Source: JAEKNW01 sp963677815 (GTDB taxonomy: Bacteria > Cloacimonadota > Cloacimonadia > Cloacimonadales > JAFGVF01). Taken from it: a DNA stretch of 64,000 nucleotides. The notes beneath the pieces were generated by a model. The model saw nothing but the letters and a program-made list of their open reading frames with translations. It was not told the origin of the DNA and did not search any database. Positions 60,528-64,000 of this stretch are shown one piece after another. The stretch lies in the NCBI GenBank assembly GCA_963677815.1, contig OY782499.1, positions 2,542,001-2,606,000 on the forward strand, written 5' to 3'. Position 1 is the first letter of the stretch, and every line of letters starts with the position of its first letter. The position numbers and the translations under genes were made by a program.

Positions 60528-63257
60528 CTATCTAGGATTTTTAACCGCAGCTTGAGCAGCAGCTAATCTAGCGATAGGCACACGGAAAGGTGAACATGAA
60601 ACATAGTTCATACCAACACCGTGACAGAATTCAACTGAAGAAGGTTCTCCACCGTGTTCACCACAGATACCAACTTTGAGGTCAGGTCTTGAAGCTCTAC
60701 CTTTTTCAGTACCCATTTGAACTAATTGACCAACACCAGTTTGATCTAATTTTTGGAAAGGATCGTCTTTTAAGATACCTTTTTCAAGATAGATAGGTAA
60801 GAATTTACCAGCATCATCACGTGAATAACCAAATGTCATTTGAGTTAAGTCATTAGTACCAAATGAGAAGAATTCAGCATTCTTTGCAATTTCATCAGCT
60901 GTTAAAGCAGCTCTAGGAATTTCAATCATAGTACCAACCATATAATCTACTTTACTTCCTTTTTCTGCAAATACTGTTTCAGCTGTTTCTCTGATAATTT
61001 CTTCTTGAAGTTTGAATTCAGCTACTGTTCCAATAAGAGGAACCATGATTTCAGGATGTACATCAACACCTTCTTTCTTCACATTAACAGCAGCTTCAAT
61101 GATAGCTCTTGCTTGCATAGCAGTGATTTCTGGATAAGTATTACCTAAACGACAACCTCTGTGACCAAGCATTGGGTTAAATTCAGATAATTCTTCAACC
61201 TTATCTTTAACAGCTTGCACTGAAATACCCATTTCATCAGCCATGATTTTTTGATTTTCATCTTCATGAGGAACAAACTCATGTAGAGGTGGATCTAATA
61301 ATCTGATAGTAACACCAAAACCGTCCATTGCTCTGAAGATACCCTCAAAGTCTTCTCTTTGATAAGGAAGAATCTTAGCAAGTGCAACTTCTCTTCCTGC
61401 TCTATCGTTGGCAAGAATCATTTCACGAACAGCTTTAATTCTTTCACCTTCGAAGAACATGTGTTCTGTACGGCATAGACCTATTCCTTGTGCACCAAAG
61501 TTACGAGCTACAAGAGCATCATTAGGTGTATCAGCATTAGTTCTCACATACATATTTGAATATTTGTCAGCAATAGCCATTAACTTACCGAATGTACCTG
61601 ATAATTCAGGATCGATTGTTTTGATTTTGCCATTATAAACTTCGCCAGTAGAACCATTAAGAGAGATATAATCATCTTCTTTATATACTTTACCGTCAAT
61701 AGTTAAGGTTCTTTCACGGTAGTTGATTTTTAAAGCACCAACACCTGATACACAGCATTTACCCATACCACGAGCAACAACTGCAGCGTGAGAAGTCATA
61801 CCACCACGAGCAGTTAAGATACCTTCAGCTGAATCCATACCTGATAAGTCTTCAGGAGATGTTTCAATTCTAACTAAGATAATCTTTTCACCAGCAGCAT
61901 ATCTTTTTACAGCTTCGTCTGAGAAGAAACAGATTTTTCCTGTAGCAGCACCTGGAGATGCAGGTAAACCTTTAGCTAAAGTTTTAGCACTTGCAAGGGC
62001 TTCTTTATCAAAAACAGGGTGAAGAAGTTCATCTAATTTGTTAGGTTCAACTCTTAATAAAGCTGTTTTTTCATCAATGAAGCCTTCTTCAACCATTTCA
62101 ACAGCCATTCTTACCATAGCTGCACCGGTTCTCTTACCATTTCTTGTTTGAAGTAACCATAATTTACCATCTTGAATAGTAAATTCAAGGTCTTGCATAT
62201 CTTTATAATGATTTTCAAGTTTCTCTTGAATTGCATTTAACTCTTTATAAACAGTAGGCATAGTTTCTTCTAAAGAAGGGAAGTTAGCTTTTCTATCTTC
62301 TTCAGTAACACCAGCTAATTTAGCCCATCTGTGTGAACCTTCTAGAGTAATTTCTTGAGGAGTTCTAACACCAGCAACAACATCTTCACCTTGAGCATTA
62401 ATTAAATACTCACCATTAAAGATATTTTCACCAGTTGCAGCATCACGTGTGAAAGCAACACCAGTAGCAGAGTTTTCACCCATGTTACCATAAACCATAG
62501 CTTGTACGTTAACAGCTGTTCCCCATTCACCAGGGATAGAATTCATTTTTCTATAGTAGATAGCTCTATCATTATTCCAGCTACCAAACACAGCAAATAT
62601 TGCACCCCATAATTGATCCCATGGATCGTTAGGGAATTCTTTACCTGTATTTTCTTTAACAGCAACTTTGAATTTAGCAACAAGTTCTTTTAAATCTTCA
62701 ACAGTTAAATCTAAGTCACTATCAATATTCTTTGCTTCTTTTACAGATTCAATGATTTCTTCAAATGGGTCGATATCTTCTTTTGATTTTGGTTTCATAT
62801 CCATAACCACATCGCCATACATTTGTACAAAACGACGGTAAGAATCCCATGCGAATCTATCATTACCTGTTCTTTTTGCAATGCCTTCTACAGCATCATC
62901 ATTTAATCCTAAGTTTAAAACAGTGTCCATCATACCTGGCATAGAAATTCTTGCACCAGAGCGAACTGAAAGTAAAAGTGGGTTTTCACTTGAACCAAAT
63001 TTTGTTCCAAGAATGTTTTCTAAATTTTCAATAGCTTTTTGAACTTCAGCTGTTAATAATTCTTTAGATTTGTCTTGGCCAACTTGATTGTATTCAGTAC
63101 ATACATCAGTTGTGATAGTGAATCCTGGAGGTACTGGAACACCTATCAAGTTCATCTCTGCTAAGTTAGCACCCTTTCCACCTAAAAGGTTTTTCATTGT
63201 GCTATTACCTTCTGCTTTTCCATCGCCAAATAAATAAACGCGCTTCATGTCGGACAT
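60528..63257 (-). CDS. ppdK: Pyruvate, phosphate dikinase
   Basis: 909 residues from the ATG at 63257 (GGGAGGAATA upstream; an in-frame TTG at 63269 lies in that ribosome site). The N-terminal ATP-grasp domain shows LLGGKGANLAEMNLIGVPVPPG and SVRSGARISMPGMMDTVLNLG near 100-120. The phosphohistidine swivel carries GGMTSHAAVVARGMGK near 479-494, with catalytic His. The TIM-barrel has TNDLTQMTFGYSRDD near 796-810 and GICGEHGGEP near 859-868. It interconverts pyruvate + ATP + Pi and PEP + AMP + PPi. With pckA this suits amino-acid-fermenting anaerobes. Monocistronic by layout. Confidence 0.97.
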   Translation of the reverse strand: MSDMKRVYLFGDGKAEGNSTMKNLLGGKGANLAEMNLIGVPVPPGFTITTDVCTEYNQVGQDKSKELLTAEVQKAIENLENILGTKFGSSENPLLLSVRSGARISMPGMMDTVLNLGLNDDAVEGIAKRTGNDRFAWDSYRRFVQMYGDVVMDMKPKSKEDIDPFEEIIESVKEAKNIDSDLDLTVEDLKELVAKFKVAVKENTGKEFPNDPWDQLWGAIFAVFGSWNNDRAIYYRKMNSIPGEWGTAVNVQAMVYGNMGENSATGVAFTRDAATGENIFNGEYLINAQGEDVVAGVRTPQEITLEGSHRWAKLAGVTEEDRKANFPSLEETMPTVYKELNAIQEKLENHYKDMQDLEFTIQDGKLWLLQTRNGKRTGAAMVRMAVEMVEEGFIDEKTALLRVEPNKLDELLHPVFDKEALASAKTLAKGLPASPGAATGKICFFSDEAVKRYAAGEKIILVRIETSPEDLSGMDSAEGILTARGGMTSHAAVVARGMGKCCVSGVGALKINYRERTLTIDGKVYKEDDYISLNGSTGEVYNGKIKTIDPELSGTFGKLMAIADKYSNMYVRTNADTPNDALVARNFGAQGIGLCRTEHMFFEGERIKAVREMILANDRAGREVALAKILPYQREDFEGIFRAMDGFGVTIRLLDPPLHEFVPHEDENQKIMADEMGISVQAVKDKVEELSEFNPMLGHRGCRLGNTYPEITAMQARAIIEAAVNVKKEGVDVHPEIMVPLIGTVAEFKLQEEIIRETAETVFAEKGSKVDYMVGTMIEIPRAALTADEIAKNAEFFSFGTNDLTQMTFGYSRDDAGKFLPIYLEKGILKDDPFQKLDQTGVGQLVQMGTEKGRASRPDLKVGICGEHGGEPSSVEFCHGVGMNYVSCSPFRVPIARLAAAQAAVKNPR

Positions 63258-63362
63258 TATTCCTCCCAATTATTTTAGGTTTATTCTCTTATCTATTAAT
63301 ACTTTATATTTGTATTTTATCACCTAAACATAAGTATTAAAGCTTGCGAATCTGTCAATGAT

Positions 63363-63791
63363 TTATTTTGCTCCTTTACCAATAGTAAATGAAGATTTAT
63401 AATAGGATTCTTTGATTTTTTGAGAATTCTCTAAAAAATAATCTATACCATAACCTTTAATTACTGATAAATTGAAGACTTTTAAATTATGAGGATAGAT
63501 ATCTGCCCCTTGAGCTAGAGGTTGCAATTTACTACAAGGGAAATCAAAACATTCAAAACAATAGCGCACATCCTTGTCTTTAGCACAATCATATGTCTCA
63601 CATTTATCTTTCATTATTGAACATTTACCGCCATTTGCATTACATCCAGGACAAGGTAGGTTGTCTTTTGGGATACCTTTAGAAATTAGGTAATCAAATA
63701 ATTTGGGTTCATCTTTACATAAATATAGTTCGCAGATACTGCAATCTAGTCCGCATTTAGCGACCATTCCTTCTCTTTTGTTTGAATACAT
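63363..63791 (-). CDS. DUF3795 cysteine-rich protein
   Basis: 142 residues from the ATG at 63791, preceded by AAGGAGAAGC; an earlier start at 63839 is less likely. It is of the DUF3795 type: CGLDCSICELYLC near 12-24, PCPGCNANGGKCSI near 47-60, CETYDCAKDKDVRYCFECFDFPC near 65-87. The cysteine pattern suggests a metal or iron-sulfur centre, but no function is established for the family. Around the last cysteines is the conserved F-x-C-F-x-F-P-C motif. Confidence 0.82.
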   Translation of the reverse strand: MYSNKREGMVAKCGLDCSICELYLCKDEPKLFDYLISKGIPKDNLPCPGCNANGGKCSIMKDKCETYDCAKDKDVRYCFECFDFPCSKLQPLAQGADIYPHNLKVFNLSVIKGYGIDYFLENSQKIKESYYKSSFTIGKGAK

Positions 63792-63874
63792 TTGCTTCTC
63801 CTTCTCAACATGAAGATTTCTTAAAATAAATAATATCACTAGTTTATGAGCACTATTAAAATATAATTTTATAG

Positions 63875-63904
63875 CTATTAAATTTATAGAATTATTTATG
63901 TCAA
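63875..63904 (-). promoter_or_regulatory. Possible promoter for the DUF3795 gene
   Basis: On the minus strand TTGACA (63904-63899), 18 nt spacer, and TAATAG (63880-63875), about 84 nt upstream of the start codon. A perfect -35 but a mediocre -10. Confidence 0.42.
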
Positions 63905-64000
63905 GTTAAATAATTTTCACATTTTTGCCCCAATTAAAATAATTTGCTTGCTGAACCTTCTATAATCATAAATGAAATTTTTTAATTTAATTCTTGACAA

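Noticed and set aside
63353..63358. TTGACA upstream of the ppdK gene (minus strand)
   Set aside because: The hexamers 16-17 nt downstream (TACTTA, ACTTAT) are weak matches, so a promoter call is not justified.
63994..63999. TTGACA at the right edge, a possible -35 for a plus-strand gene beyond the window
   Set aside because: The -10 region would lie outside the window, so it cannot be assessed.

Overview
The window is about 64 kb of AT-rich bacterial chromosome from a Gram-negative (diderm) anaerobe. Evidence for an outer membrane is a lipid A acyltransferase, an LptF/LptG permease pair, many lipoproteins, an LpoB-type lipoprotein and a predicted beta-barrel. Secreted proteins with a C-terminal FlgD/T9SS-like sorting tail, LruC-domain lipoproteins, gluconeogenic PEP carboxykinase plus pyruvate phosphate dikinase, and a 2-hydroxyacyl-CoA dehydratase activator together suggest the FCB group. 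Candidatus Cloacimonadota or a relative is my best guess. No rRNA or tRNA gene is visible, so this is inference from gene content.

Layout. 1-10037 (minus): an envelope cluster: membrane protein, LpoB / COG3014-like / LPP20-like lipoprotein trio, beta-barrel protein, DHH phosphoesterase, ferredoxin, geranylgeranyl-reductase-like flavoprotein, polyprenyl-type glycosyltransferase and a lipid A acyltransferase cut by the window edge. 10255-11837 (plus): a NYN nuclease-like protein fused to an OB/cold-shock-like domain, and a Spy/CpxP-like protein. 12131-24899 (minus): phosphotransferase, PEPCK, L27, L21, RNase G, SppA, a TPR lipoprotein, BirA, QueA, an SDR and CoaBC. 25347-34279 (plus): LigA, LptF, LptG, aspartate kinase, MetG and a GT4 enzyme. 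34248-36547 (minus): MaoC hydratase, CitE-like lyase and an AAC(3)-fold acetyltransferase. 36930-42071 (minus): a four-gene membrane operon around a DUF6754-type protein. 43402-47019 (plus): RsmI, a Nudix hydrolase and Tex. 47068-51180 (minus): two tandem LruC lipoproteins. 51433-57064 (minus): ApbE, FolE2, an M16 protease, an HgdC-like activator and a small membrane protein. 57256-63791 (minus): a beta-helix surface protein, a decayed gene tail and repeats, PPDK and a DUF3795 protein.

The strongest candidate for an undescribed system is the four-gene operon at 36930-42071. It encodes two six-helix membrane proteins, a membrane-anchored protein with an EF-hand-like loop, and a 949-residue protein with a large extracytoplasmic beta-rich region, a membrane helix and a DUF6754-like domain. 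It has its own extended -10 promoter and terminator, and every gene has a strong ribosome binding site.

The intergenic regions hold at least two families of small, non-coding, inverted-repeat elements. The first is a MITE-like family of about 220 bp with TTAA-bounded ends: two full copies, two deleted copies and two solitary ends. The second is a family of 57-58 bp hairpins, with three copies. There is also a 51-bp tandem repeat and other degenerate hairpin repeats. Several of these lie at gene ends or next to a truncated gene.
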